Of a stretch of DNA of 47,233 nucleotides, positions 38,048 through 47,233 are shown one piece after another (the first letter of the stretch is position 1; the number at the start of each line of letters is the position of its first letter). This DNA is from Gnetum montanum (lineage: Eukaryota; Streptophyta; Gnetopsida; Gnetales; Gnetaceae): NCBI GenBank assembly GCA_015680685.1, contig MNCI01006048.1:289919-337151 (forward strand), in the 5' to 3' direction. The notes beneath the pieces are model-generated. The model did not search any database, was not told where the DNA came from, and worked only from the letters and a program-made list of their open reading frames with translations. Both the position numbers and the translations under genes were made by a program.

Positions 38048-38762
38048 CCCAGTTAACGAAGATACAAGGGTTGGCAAAAATTCGGGTTAGTAGAAAACTC
38101 AGAGAAGCAGAAAAGCATATTTCTGAGCACCAGAGCACTTGGCACTTTAGGGCAGAAATACAAAGAACAGCGCCTTGGCAATCAGGGACATCATCACCTT
38201 ATAGCCGAAGCAGAGTACAGATTTGAGCACCGGTGACAGGAGCAATCTTTCTGCTGAAGAGACTTTATCGATCAGATACAGTTGATCGGTAGACGTCGAA
38301 GCTTGGCCGGCCTTGCATCTCAAGTTAGCCCACGAGGTAGATCGAATTTCTGTTCAGACCGTTTTGCTTGTTGTTTTGTGCTTGTTTCACATCCTGTAAT
38401 CGGGGATTCCCCAGTGTAATTTCTCACACAAAATACACATTTGTAAGTCAAAGCACGGATTTTGAAGCTACATGTTTCTCTTTTTCCAGCCTCTTTTCAT
38501 CGTGTTTAGCATTATCGCCGTCACGATCCGATCACATCTCTTTCCCTTTATTTTACGGCCCCTCGAATCAGATCGCTTTCTTTTACGCACTTTACGTTAT
38601 TTTATTGACCCATAAGTCCCTGTCTGATCGACAAGACCGTTCAGGGCGCCGCAGATTCGTTTTTCCAGCATAGCCCTCGCGCAGATCCGTGGCTAAAACT
38701 ATGTACGCCGGAATATCGATCGGTATTTCCAGCTGCCGACATTTTCTATCGTTACAGTTTTC

Positions 38763-38781
38763 TGGTGCTAGAAGGAGGGCC
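38763..38781 (+). other. Primer-binding-like site of element 3
   Basis: TGGTGCTAGAAGGAGGGCC, six bases after the LTR end at 38756. The tRNA is not identified. A leader without ORF follows to 39023. Confidence 0.55.
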
Positions 38782-39023
38782 TTCAGGCTCTGATCCGAAT
38801 ATTTCGGGTAACCCTGTTAGAGATCTATACCCTGAACCATAGACGTGATACCTCTAGGGAAGTCTACGGCAAATCGCGTGGTATAGATCGGTCGCAAGGA
38901 CGATTTCTTTGAAATCCTACAGGGTAGAAAGCCTTTTGTACATTTGTCGCCAGCCATTCGCTTTTGATCGGTCACTTTTCACTTCATTGATCAATGGATT
39001 CTTTTCACTCAAACACAACCGCC

Positions 39024-42000
39024 ATGGTTACCCTCGATCTGGGTGTCGCGCCTGTGAATCCTACGGTGGTCACATGACCAGCCCCCGGTGCAACGGGACC
39101 TCAGGGACCATTGCACCGATCCTTGAGGCTTCAGGGAAAAGAGCCCATCTTTACAGTTATAACCCCTGAAGAATACAATTTCATCTGCGTCAAGATCCAG
39201 GCGGGGCTGGCTCTTAGCCGAGCCAAGCTGGAGGCAAAGCGAAACTTCAAGTTGCTTCATCGAGGGGGCTATGATTTTAGGCCAACGGCCTCCGATATAA
39301 TCCCCTTGACTAACCAATACCACGAATTGATCGCACAACTACTCATGGCCAAAGGCTAGACTTCTCAACCCGTGGTGGAACCTCAGCATGAGGAGGAAGC
39401 AGAGGACGAATTCGCGGCCATGTCGGAACATTCGTTCCATACTCTGACACCCCACACATACGTAAATCCGTTGTTCCCTTTCAACGGAGAGGGGGCCTCT
39501 CTGGACTAGGCCGTGACCGCGCAGGCGCAAATCCCTGTCCTTCCGCAGGCCAACGCGCCGCCGTCTGGATTGCTAACGCAAGTACCACATAACGCGGGAG
39601 TGATTCCGTCGCAGCATGTGATTGACATTCTCGCGATGATCCCGGCGACCACCACGCCCTATTTCATCCCTCAGGTACAGGCTCACACTGTACTGACAAC
39701 CCGCTCAGTGCAAAGGTTTCTACCCCTGTCGACTCAGCAACATGCTGTAACCGTACCACCGCAAACCTTTGCTCAATACCCTGCAACCGGTCATTGGGCC
39801 AACCCTGCTACACAACAGCCCCCGCATACGGTTTACAGTGCACAGCCTCCGCCAGCACCCGTGGCACAATTTTCGCGGGTGCTTCCTCGATATACCTATC
39901 ATTATGCTACGCAGCAGGTAGCTGCTAACCCCTCGTCTCAGACCGGAGGGTGGTGGTCTTCGCAGGCCCCCCAGCCTGCAGGGATCCCTGCGCCACCTGT
40001 GGTTACCCAACCACCCCCTGCATTCCAATTGCCTAGGACTGCCCTCCCGGTCCAACCTCTTGTGCCTGCTGCACAAACGCAGCCGTTAACAGGTCTGGAT
40101 CAAGCATTCCAGCTTATCCAGACGCTTACTAAGGAGGTGCAACGCCTCAAGACCGTTGGGTCTGATACCATTCAGATCACGGATTTCTATCAGGATGATC
40201 CGATCAATCCAGCGGGCCCCATGCTGTCGTTGCCTCCAGGGATGTCCCTCCCATATTTTACCAAGTATAATGGGGAGGGGGATCCCAACACCCATCTGGC
40301 CACCTTTAGGTCCGAATCTTTGTTGTTGCAACAGTGGCCGCATACTTTAGTCCGAGTCTTCGCGATGTCGCTAACAGNNNNNNNNNNNNNNNNNNNNNNN
40401 NNNNNNNNNNNNNNNNNNNNNNNNNNNNNNNNNNNNNNNNNNNNNNNNNNNNNNNNNNNNNNNNNNTTGGAATGCTACCTTGAATGAGATCCGCGACCCG
40501 ATCGCGGACTCCCATCTACTGGCTATATTCAAGGGAGCAGTCAATGACTTCATTAAGTTTAAGTTGTATTACCTTTCCCCTGGTGACATACGTCAGGCCT
40601 TCGCCCAGGTCCGGGGCATCCAAGATGCTGCGGAGGCCAGCAAAGACCCAGCATATATCGCTTATAAGACCACGCATAACAAAGCCAAGGACAAGGGCAA
40701 GGCAGCGACAACTACTGTAGCTGCACTGACTGAGAATGCGAAGAATAAGAGCAAGAAAGCTCCAGCAACAGCACCGCCTGAGGCCACGGCTGATGTCGGC
40801 ACCAGCCAGGCCACGGCTGCCCCTGAACAAGCCCCCCAGCCAAAGCCAAATTTTGAGCGTAAAGATCGTTCAAAATACGCGGCTTTACCCGTGAAACATT
40901 CTGAACTGCTAAAACAACTATTAGCGGCAGGACACATTCAAACTAAGAAGGTGTCCGAGGAGGCCCTGAAGCGTCACAGGTGTCATTGTGAATTGCTGAA
41001 GGACCCCTCTTTAACTTTGCCTAATGAGCCGGCAGTTCCGAGATCTTTCATGCTAGATCGTTTCTGTGACTACCACCAGATGTGTGGTCATGACACGTAT
41101 TACTGCTGGGCGTTGAAGGATGATATTCAACGCATGATCGATGAAGGTCATCTGAAACTAGACATTAGTAACCCTACGCGTCCGAAAAACCAAACATTGC
41201 ATGTGTATAAGGATCCGTTAAACGCAACTTACGATCCTTATACAATCACTGTGGTAAGTACGGACAGCGAGCGTAAGGGACCACCAAAACAACCTTTTGT
41301 TTTGCGTGTGCCCGCCAGCTCACAAAGGGGGCCAACTACTTCTTCGGCAGTAGGTTGGGTCTCACGGCCATCGTTTATCATACGAGCGCCCTCTCAGGTA
41401 CGGCCTCAGTCACATGCTACTACCCAAGCCGCGGCTCCGGCTGCGCCCACACCGAGAGCGCCCTTCATCATTAGGGCGCCAAAACCACAGGCTGCTCCTC
41501 TCATGCAGGGGCAGACCTCCAGCCAGAACTATCAGTCATCGCCTCCTCGGCGTAAGGAGGAGAGCACGACAGTTAACGCAGCAAAAGACAACTCTACGCT
41601 CAGCTTCCCTAAGCCCAGGCCCTTGGCCTCCGTGCCTATGTCTATGCCTCAGAAGCATGCCAAAGGCACGGAAACGCAGCCACCCTCTCTTGGTAGGAAG
41701 AAGAACAACCCCTCTGCTGACACCGCTCCGCCTCGAGAGATCCATCTCTTGGGCTGCATGGAGGAAGATAAGGGGGATAAACTACCCTGCCGAGAGAAGG
41801 ACCTCCTCGATGCATTCACGCAGGTCAAACAAGCTCTCAAGCAGAAGAATACAACGCTGAGCTTGTACGACCTCTTGATGACTTCTCGAGAACACTGCGA
41901 GGCTATGGTACGCCTGTTGACGTCCATATCAGTGGATGCCAGCTTGCCGGTGGAAGAGGACGCGATACACGCTATCATGTTTCCTCCTGAAGTTGAAACA

Positions 42001-42699
42001 CCTAAGCCTGCCTCGTTGACCTTTCCGGATGAGTCTGTTAAAGATGATTCGGAGAAAGGTCAAGTAACGACTGAGCCCATGTTCATCACTATTCGGGTCG
42101 GCCAGTACCGGATCCGGAGGGTGCATGTGGATGATGGTGCAGCTGCTAACGTTGTTCCCTATTCCATCGTGGATAGGCTAGGTTTGGTCGACCAGATCAC
42201 TCCCACGACAACAACCTGCGTAAAATCATTCAATGGACCACGGGTTCAGGTCAAGGGGATGGTGCGTATTGAGTTTGTGGCGGGGGATCAATTCCCAACA
42301 GAAGCCACGTTCTTAGTCATTGAGGAGATGCCCGACTTCAACCTGATCTTAGGGAGGTCATGGTTAGTCCAACTGAGGGCGGTCTCGTCGCCGATCCATC
42401 AGGAGATACACCTACCCTACGCCGGAGGGGAGGTTGTCATATGCGGCGATGAGGTCACCCCCAGGGCCGTTAACAATATCGAAGAAGAACGAGGTTCGAA
42501 GATCGAAATGGCTGACGATCAGTCCCATCTCCAAGCCCCTGAACAAGAAAACAACAAAGACAATGCAGACAATGGTCTCGCCTGGGCCGACCTGCCATTT
42601 CCAGATGACAGCGTAGAGGAGTCAAACCCCAAACCTCCTCGCCCTTACGCAACGCTCGACGTGAAAGCCATTAAGAAACAATTGCGTATCGACGACTAA
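39024..42699 (+). pseudogene. gag-protease polyprotein of element 3, nearly intact
   Basis: One frame from ATG 39024 to TAA 42697-42699, broken by TGA 39075, TAG 39357 and TAG 39507 and by a run of N. Each stop could come from one C-to-T change. In order: an N-terminal part; a Pro/Gln/Thr-rich region (39513-40100); a capsid-like segment with YFTKYNGEGDPNTHL (about 40255-40300); a Lys-rich linker; a Cys-His box CDYHQMCGHDTYYC (about 41065-41106); a second Pro/Ala-rich linker; and a retropepsin domain with VDDGAAANVVPYSIVDRLGL (about 42127-42186) and a FNLILGRSWL segment. The catalytic Asp-Gly is kept. Gag packages the RNA and the protease cuts the polyprotein. RT does not follow in frame. Confidence 0.85.
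40378..40466. other. Assembly gap (89 N)
   Basis: The gap falls in the capsid region. The equivalent part of element 2 (14701-14875) is 175 bp. A true length of about 175 instead of 89 bp would bring the two flanking reading frames into register. Confidence 0.9.
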
Positions 42700-42730
42700 A
42701 CAATGGTCATCTACGTATAGCACTATTCCC

Positions 42731-42740
42731 GTGTAAGTTA
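42731..42740 (+). promoter_or_regulatory. Candidate 5' splice site after protease, element 3
   Basis: CCCGT|GTAAGTTAGC gives a strong donor at 42733, 34 bp after the gag-protease stop. With the acceptor before pol seen in elements 1 and 2 it could bound an Ogre-type intron. The position after the stop codon means splicing alone would not fuse the frames. Confidence 0.3.
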
Positions 42741-42921
42741 GCGTACTCCCCGTTGGCAGCTTTTTTGTTTGTTTTCAATACATTTTTACGCTACGTTTGT
42801 TTTATCTGTGTTTACGCTTGGCATTTTCCTGCGTGTTTTATCTGTGTATATGCTTGTTATTTTCTTGCGTGTTAGCTGGGCTCATTCCTTTACACATTTA
42901 TCCCGAATTACATTTACGCAA

Positions 42922-43117
42922 GTTATTTTTACGCTCTTGGCCCGCAACGGCCTTAAACTATTTATTTTTACGCTCTTGGCCCGCAACGGCCTTAAACTAT
43001 TTATTTTTACGCTCTTGGCCTGCAACGGCCTTAAACTATTTATCTCTTACGCTCTTGGCCCGCAACGGCCTTAAACTAGTTATTTTTACGCTCTGGGCCC
43101 GCAACGGCCTTAAACTA
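42922..43117 (+). repeat. 39-bp tandem array, five units
   Basis: Units TTTTTACGCTCTTGGCCCGC followed by AACGGCCTTAAACTATTTA begin near 42926, 42965, 43004, 43044 and 43083 (period 39-40 bp, almost identical). Each has an inverted GGCC...GGCC pair. It sits between protease and the 3' end of the antisense gene, as its decayed relative does in element 2. Confidence 0.85.
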
Positions 43118-43245
43118 AGACCTATGCTCCATTACCATTACATTTATAAACAAAAAAAAACAAATGATAAGCAGTTAACATTCAATCAAATTTTATCACA
43201 TGTGCAAGTCATTTGAGACATGATATTACACCAACATTAATAACA

Positions 43246-43464
43246 TTAGGCATTTCCCCTGCTGCCACTGTCACCAGTGTCCTTCAACTCTGGATCCAGT
43301 CCCAAAAGGTCATCCTCCAGCGGGCCATCATTTTTGGGAATTATCCCTTCATGAAAGATTGCCCCCTCACGAGGCTCTCGTTCTGGCATTGGCTCCACTG
43401 GAGGACGTCCTTCATCCACTGTTTCCACTTCCGCTGGCGTACCTTCTCTACCTCCTTCTGGTAT
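43246..43464 (-). CDS. Antisense gene, last exon 'E8'
   Basis: 72 codons plus TAA (43248-43246), acidic and Pro/Glu-rich, ending GDSGSRGNA. Element 2 ends similarly (DSDGNEDPSHGD then TGA at 17664-17662). Acceptor TTTGGCCTAG. Confidence 0.6.
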   Translation of the reverse strand: MPEGGREGTPAEVETVDEGRPPVEPMPEREPREGAIFHEGIIPKNDGPLEDDLLGLDPELKDTGDSGSRGNA

Positions 43465-46400
43465 CTAGGCCAAAGAACATAAAAAATAATTAGAATAAAC
43501 AATGCTAGTCAGGAAATTGGCCGGCTAAGTCATGAGTAAACTTACTCGCGACGACCCGGCTTCCACAGCAAAGGGAAGTTTGTCCAAGCCGGCCCACAGA
43601 CGCTGCATGATTTCATCCTCTGTTAGGTCTTGCCACACATCCTCGTCCGAAGCTGTCCCAGCTTTCACCTTCCCTTTCTCCATGCTACTCCAAGAGGGAG
43701 GATCGAGGTAGAAAGTAGGGATTGAAGCTTGATTCCCAGGGAAGACCATCACTCTCTCTGGAGACGTAGTTACGGTCACCTGTTCCTCAAATTTCTTAAA
43801 AGCTTCGGATGCTCCGATAGTGTCCACAAAGACCTCTAAGGATCGAGCTTTAACAGCGGAATTGCGGTAGCATTTTCTGTAGGCGGCGCTTTCCCTTTTG
43901 TACACGTGCTTGTGGTCCTTCTCTTTCTGTCTCCATTCTTGCACGCCTGCGCAGTAGTCCCTCCAATCTCGACTTTTCAGAGCAAGGAGCTCTATTTGCA
44001 TCCTTTGCTCTACTAAAGTTCGACTGGTTTGTACGTTATTCTTGATCGCTGTCCAATAGCGGGAGTGATCAATAACAGTAGTACGTCAGTCTTCGTCCCC
44101 TGTCACTCGAGCCTGTAGGAACTCATACCGCGTCCTCAGGTCCTCGACTTTCTTAGTCAAGGTCTCAACCCTCTCTTCTGACCACTGCAACTTCTTCCAT
44201 AGGTTTTCATTCACGTCCCTGCTTTCCCATGCGGAGCGTGTCGAGCGTAACGCACATTTACGCAGTTCCTCATAAATGTGGCGTGGCACGACTGCCCCAT
44301 CAGGTGGGGGCTCCGCTGTGCCCAGATTAATGGGCTCCGCGGGATCCCATCGGAGGTAAGCTCCTGATAGAAAACAAGCATCAAGACAGATGACATATTA
44401 TCGCCAAGACATTACGTGATCACTTTAATTAACTTACCAGCGCCAGGTTCAATGCGTTCCAGACGCGCGATCATGTCGCTAACAACGCCTTCCATGAAGG
44501 CAAACTTATCTGGAAAGTCTCTCCATGTTTCGTTAACAGTAGCAGACGCTGAGGCTTCTCCTTCTCCTACCGCGTAAATCAGGTTAGACATTACCTTTAT
44601 TAACACATTCTTTCGCATACGCTAACATGCTCATTACCTGTTCCGGTCACAGTGGCGACCTCGTCGACATCCTCTGTATGTCTTTCTCTTTCTCTTTCAC
44701 GCACAGGAGTCTGCGCGTCACTGGTTCCAGTCGCAGGGGCCTCCTCGGGTGCCCCAGTAGGTATGTGGCTCCCGCTAGCAGCTGGGGCCGGCTCACGCCC
44801 TGGAGCCTGTACACGGCACGTATTAACGGTTGAGGCCTCTTCTTCCAAAATTGAGGCCCCCTCCCGGCGGCTTAGTACCATTGCCCCTGTCTCAGGGGTC
44901 AATCGACCTGTCGTCTTTGCTGCTTACATTCCCATGCGTTAGAACATAATTCCAGCTGATCTAAACGAAATATTACGTATACAGACTATTTACACTTACC
45001 AGGCGGAGGCTTAGTCCGCTGCACCGTGAGCCCAACGGTGTGGCCTACCTCGCCTCCAGGGGCCTCAGCCAGACGGAGCCTCTTCCGTCGAGCTGCAGGC
45101 TCCACAATTTCCTCCGCCAAGTGCTTCCCCCGCGAGGCATCACCGGTATAGGTAGGCATGATCCCACCTACACTATCGAGACCTCGCACTCGGGGTGCCA
45201 TCATGCCCTTAGTCGTCACTGACATCGATTCTCTAATCCCTTCCGGCGGATCCTGCCCACGGGTAGTGCTAAGGATATGGGCGACCCAAGGTTTGGACAG
45301 TTGATCTCGGTCTTGCTGTACCCAGACCCCATTCCTTTGAATGACCAGATACTCAGCAAACTGCTGGAGGACGGCTATGAAAAAGGCATGGTGCACGTTG
45401 AAGCGAGACTCAAGTTTCTCGCGAAGCTTGACCATCTCATTACGCAACCCCTTGGCAAGATGGCTCCCCCAATCAAAACGGGCTCCCTCCTCCAACAACT
45501 CTCGCATAATACGCGTTTGTTCCACTGAGAAGAACCTCGCCTGCGAGAGTGTTTTGGGGAAGGTCCGGGCCTGATAAAGGCGATAAAGCGTCTTGGTGGT
45601 CTTCAACTGGAAGTCCTCACAAGGAAACCCCTTGGTCCCCTTAGGGATTCTTGCCCACTCCTGCAGAAGCTCCTCCACTCTGACGCCCCTTGTGGTCTTC
45701 ACTTTTATGGGAAGGCCACTGGAAGGGACGCCAAACAGGTTCGAGAAGAGCTGGGCATTGATGTCGAAGTTTACGCGCACGTTACGCACACGCGTGCTGA
45801 AACGATCTGCCTTCGCATTAAAGGAGTTGACCAGGCCTATCATCTCGCTAGCAGGGACATCAGGGGTTGCCGCCAAGAACAGGTGCATTAGCCCTGCGGC
45901 CTGGATCTTGGTAACCACTGCAACTAGGGCCGCCGAGTGGCCGAGCCAACGCTGTGCCTCCTTGATGTCCCCGTAACGAAAGAGGACATCCCTCGCCTCG
46001 CGGCCAGAAATTGTAAGGGTAATCTCTCTGGATTCCCTGACTGCAAGTCAGAAAACGCAAGACAAAACAGAAACATTAACGCAGCGTTCATTTTTCATAA
46101 CTCATAATTACGCAAGCATAACATTAAAATACGCGGCAGCCTCACCGGGGCCAAACGGCAACGGGAATTGTGGGAGTTCCCTCTTCACGTCCTCGATGCT
46201 GAGGGGCGGATCCAAGGTCCAATCCTCGTGCAGCCACCCGAGTCCCTTGCAATTCTTGAAAGACTGCTCATAGTGGGTGTGATACTCGCGCATCTCATGG
46301 CCAATTTGCCCGATGACACCGGCACGAACGTTGTTAGTCGCGGTAAACGCCTTTATTGCTGTTTCGGCCCAGGGCAGCGTATCGCCCTCGCCAATTAGCT

Positions 46401-46981
46401 TGTTGTCGCGTATAAAAAACCTGTACCATACAACATAAGCTTAATCTACGCTCTACATTTAGACTTTTCTTGCAACAAAAATAGACATTGTAACATAATA
46501 AAAGCCAATACAGCTAGCCAGAACTGCTTACCCACCTGCATAGTACACAGTGCCTTGAGGGTTTTGGAAGTACGTTGACACATGGCGAGCCACGAACAAC
46601 GTGTTGTATGCGTGATAACAGTTGAAATGGGCCATATTCCAGATCCAGTGTAAGCTCCTCAGACCCCAGGAGCTGAGCATCTGCTCTTCGGGATAGCCTG
46701 TCTCGATGGCCCCGTCCGTCAGGTAATCCAGAACCCCTTGTGACGACCCCGGTAATAGGTGCTCCAAAATGGCACCAGCAACATCTCCGGCCACATCGGA
46801 CCAAATAATGATGCTGAAATTGCGCAGCAAAAACTGCAGGAATTCCAACGCCCCTTTTCAGAACCAAATGGCCTTCCCCTGCACTCTGGTGTGAGGGGGA
46901 GGAACATTTGGGACGATAGGGTTCACCCAGCATAAAACCCCAATGATGTCCAGCATAATCAGGATGGGCTTCAGCGCAATG
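43246..46981 (-). CDS. Antisense multi-exon gene of element 3 (5' end outside the window)
   Basis: Seven minus-strand exons can be joined with GT-AG introns and matching phases: 46981-46532, 46420-46146, 46040-45000, 44919-44638, 44566-44438, 44363-43546 and 43464-43246. This gives about 1070 codons ending at TAA 43248-43246. Only TGA 46860-46858 and TGA 44088-44086 break it. The first exon seen starts after an acceptor (TTTACCAACAG), so at least one exon lies upstream, as in element 2. The first exon resembles an FCP1-like phosphatase fold, the third exon a 'putative plant transposon protein' domain, the sixth a coiled coil. It runs against gag and the expected pol. Role unknown; it may be a captured gene kept by the element family. 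Confidence 0.7.
43546..44363 (-). CDS. Antisense gene, exon 'E7', coiled-coil region
   Basis: 272 codons with heptad-like LWKKLQWSEERVETLTKKVE followed by a MQIELLALKSRDWRDY segment that is clearly shared with elements 1 and 2, and an acidic DLTEDEIMQRLWAG end. TGA 44088-44086 lies where CGA (Arg) would fit. Acceptor TATCAG, donor GTAAGT. Confidence 0.65.
44438..44566 (-). CDS. Antisense gene, exon 'E6'
   Basis: 42 codons (GEGEASASATV, then WRDFPDKFAFMEGVVSDMIA). Acceptor CGGTAG, donor GTAAGT. Short and amphipathic; missing in element 2. Confidence 0.55.
44638..44919 (-). CDS. Antisense gene, exon 'E5', Pro/Ala/Glu-rich linker
   Basis: 93 codons of low-complexity linker (for example REPAPAASGS, an Arg-Glu run RERERER, DVDEVATVTGTG). 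It has no counterpart in element 2, where exons E4 and E7 are joined. Acceptor GTAAGCAG, donor GTAATG. Confidence 0.55.
45000..46040 (-). CDS. Antisense gene, exon 'E4', resembles plant transposon-associated domain
   Basis: This is the longest exon (346 codons, no stop). It has GDIKEAQRWLGH, GLMHLFLAATPDVP, a VRVNFDINAQLFSNLFGVP stretch, and an Arg/Glu-rich helical part to about residue 220, followed by a basic tail (RRKRLRL). The strand-helix around the FDINAQLFSNLFGVP stretch is like the 'putative plant transposon protein' domain found near plant retroelements. Acceptor CTTGCAG, donor GTAAGTG. The basic tail could be a nuclear localisation signal. Confidence 0.65.
46146..46420 (-). CDS. Antisense gene, exon 'E3'
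   Basis: 91 codons starting FFIRDNKLIGEGDTLPWAET and ending PLPFGPG. Acceptor GGTACAG, donor GTGAGG. The join from the previous exon completes a Gly codon. Element 2 has the equivalent at 19484-19210. No known domain. Confidence 0.65.
46532..46981 (-). CDS. Antisense gene, exon 'E2', FCP1/NLI-interacting-factor-like
   Basis: The exon reads LKPILIMLDIIGVLCWV, then after a variable part KGALEFLQFLLRNFSIIIWS and ILEHLLP. This follows the plant FCP1-like pattern: a strand with LD(L/I)NG(L/V)LC, then a helix and a VGIWSS-like strand. In this superfamily the first Asp is the nucleophile and the second acidic or Asn position is needed; here it is Ile, so activity is doubtful. TGA at 46860-46858 breaks it; element 2 has Leu there. 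Acceptor CAACAG, donor GTAAGC. Confidence 0.5.
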
Positions 46982-47233
46982 CTGTTGGTAAAAACTAAGA
47001 CTCGTTAACATCTACATCTACATTTGCATAACTAAAACAGAATTCGGAAAAAATGCAGCCATGCCGAAAATCGCCAAAACCCTTGCAGCAATGCAAGGTT
47101 TTTCCCTGACAACGGCAATGAACGCAACCTCACCAAAACCCTCGCATTAACCTGAGGTCCGTAATTTCGACATTCGCATTCACGCAAAAGACATTCAAAA
47201 GCAAAAAACAAATAGACATATAGAACAAGCGTA
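46982..47233 (-). other. Intron of the antisense gene running off the window
   Basis: No coding match to elements 1 or 2. In element 2 the equivalent intron is about 1.05 kb, so the first exon of element 3 should lie near 48000. Confidence 0.5.

Larger units (their letters stand above)
37290..38756 (+). repeat. 5' LTR of element 3
   Basis: It is 1467 bp from TGAAACACCATGAAAA to ...CTATCGTTACA. The start matches the LTRs of elements 1 and 2, and the end matches that of element 2. It contains a palindromic tandem array (37380-37860) and a TATA box at 38038. Confidence 0.8.
37290..47233 (+). mobile_element. Element 3: best preserved Tat/Ogre-like LTR element, 5' part
   Basis: It has a 5' LTR (37290-38756), primer-site-like sequence, leader, gag-protease (39024-42699), a 39-bp tandem array and the antisense gene; pol should lie beyond the window. 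It is CpG-rich compared with its neighbours and has few stops, so it is young. The left flank is TAGCT (37285-37289); the other side of the duplication is not in view. Confidence 0.8.

Noticed and set aside
39720-40076. 118-codon minus-strand ORF inside gag, and others like it (40516-40830, 41649-41978)
   Set aside because: Shadows of the GC-rich gag frame; not conserved as ORFs in element 2.
42797-43216. 139-codon ORF with repeated FLRSWPATALNYL peptide
   Set aside because: It is a translation of the 39-bp tandem array (39 is divisible by 3), with no conserved counterpart in element 2.
45277-45528. Plus-strand ORFs opposite the long antisense exon (also 45593-45976)
   Set aside because: Not conserved against elements 1 and 2 and lack splice or domain support.
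46514-47011. 165-codon minus-strand ORF with ATG-like start
   Set aside because: Frame shadow of antisense exon E2; the other frame is the one conserved in elements 1 and 2.

Overview
This window looks like repeat-rich nuclear DNA of a seed plant with a large genome. A gymnosperm is plausible, but the sequence alone does not settle it. No intact host gene is visible. Almost everything belongs to old, nested LTR retrotransposons of the Ty3/gypsy class. The pol order (RT, RNase H, a second archaeal-type RNase H, then integrase) and the gag motifs point to the Tat/Ogre side of that class. Intactness varies: the element at the right end is CpG-rich and nearly open, while the two to its left are riddled with stops and depleted in CpG.

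Layout. (1) 1-2048: a minus-strand LTR element, with its 5' LTR (2048-449), a TATA box, a primer-binding-like site and the open start of its first ORF running off the left edge. (2) 2620-3198: a broken fragment of a DEAD-box RNA helicase gene of the RH24 type, the only recognisable host-gene remnant. (3) About 5000-34890: 'element 1', an old plus-strand element. It has a minus-strand multi-exon pseudogene (5000-10031), a roughly 190-bp tandem array, a T-rich repeat field, a decayed pol (29563-32985) and an LTR (33273-34890); no gag was found. (4) 11622-27976: 'element 2', inserted into the 190-bp array of element 1 with a perfect GCTAG target-site duplication. It has a deleted 5' LTR, gag-protease, an antisense gene with its own TATA box, pol without integrase, and a full 3' LTR. 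(5) 34891-37289: a leader region with large direct repeats and a broken ORF that directly follows the element 1 LTR and its primer-site-like sequence. (6) 37290-47233: 'element 3', the best preserved, cut by the window edge. It has a 5' LTR, gag-protease and an antisense gene.

The most interesting feature is shared by all three plus-strand elements. Between protease and reverse transcriptase, where Ogre-type elements are known to carry an intron, lies a large gene on the opposite strand. In element 3 it can be read as seven consecutive exons (46981-43246) with canonical GT-AG introns and fully compatible phases, about 1070 codons, broken by only two TGA stops. In element 2 the same gene has a putative first exon and an antisense TATA box. 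Its first long exon resembles the FCP1-like (NLI-interacting factor) phosphatase fold with a degenerate active site. A later exon resembles the 'putative plant transposon protein' domain, and another is coiled-coil rich. Arrays of one short repeat (core CCTTAAACTA) border this module on both sides in element 2 and on the visible side in element 3.

Gene models are by eye. Domain names rest on remembered family patterns, and no search was run.
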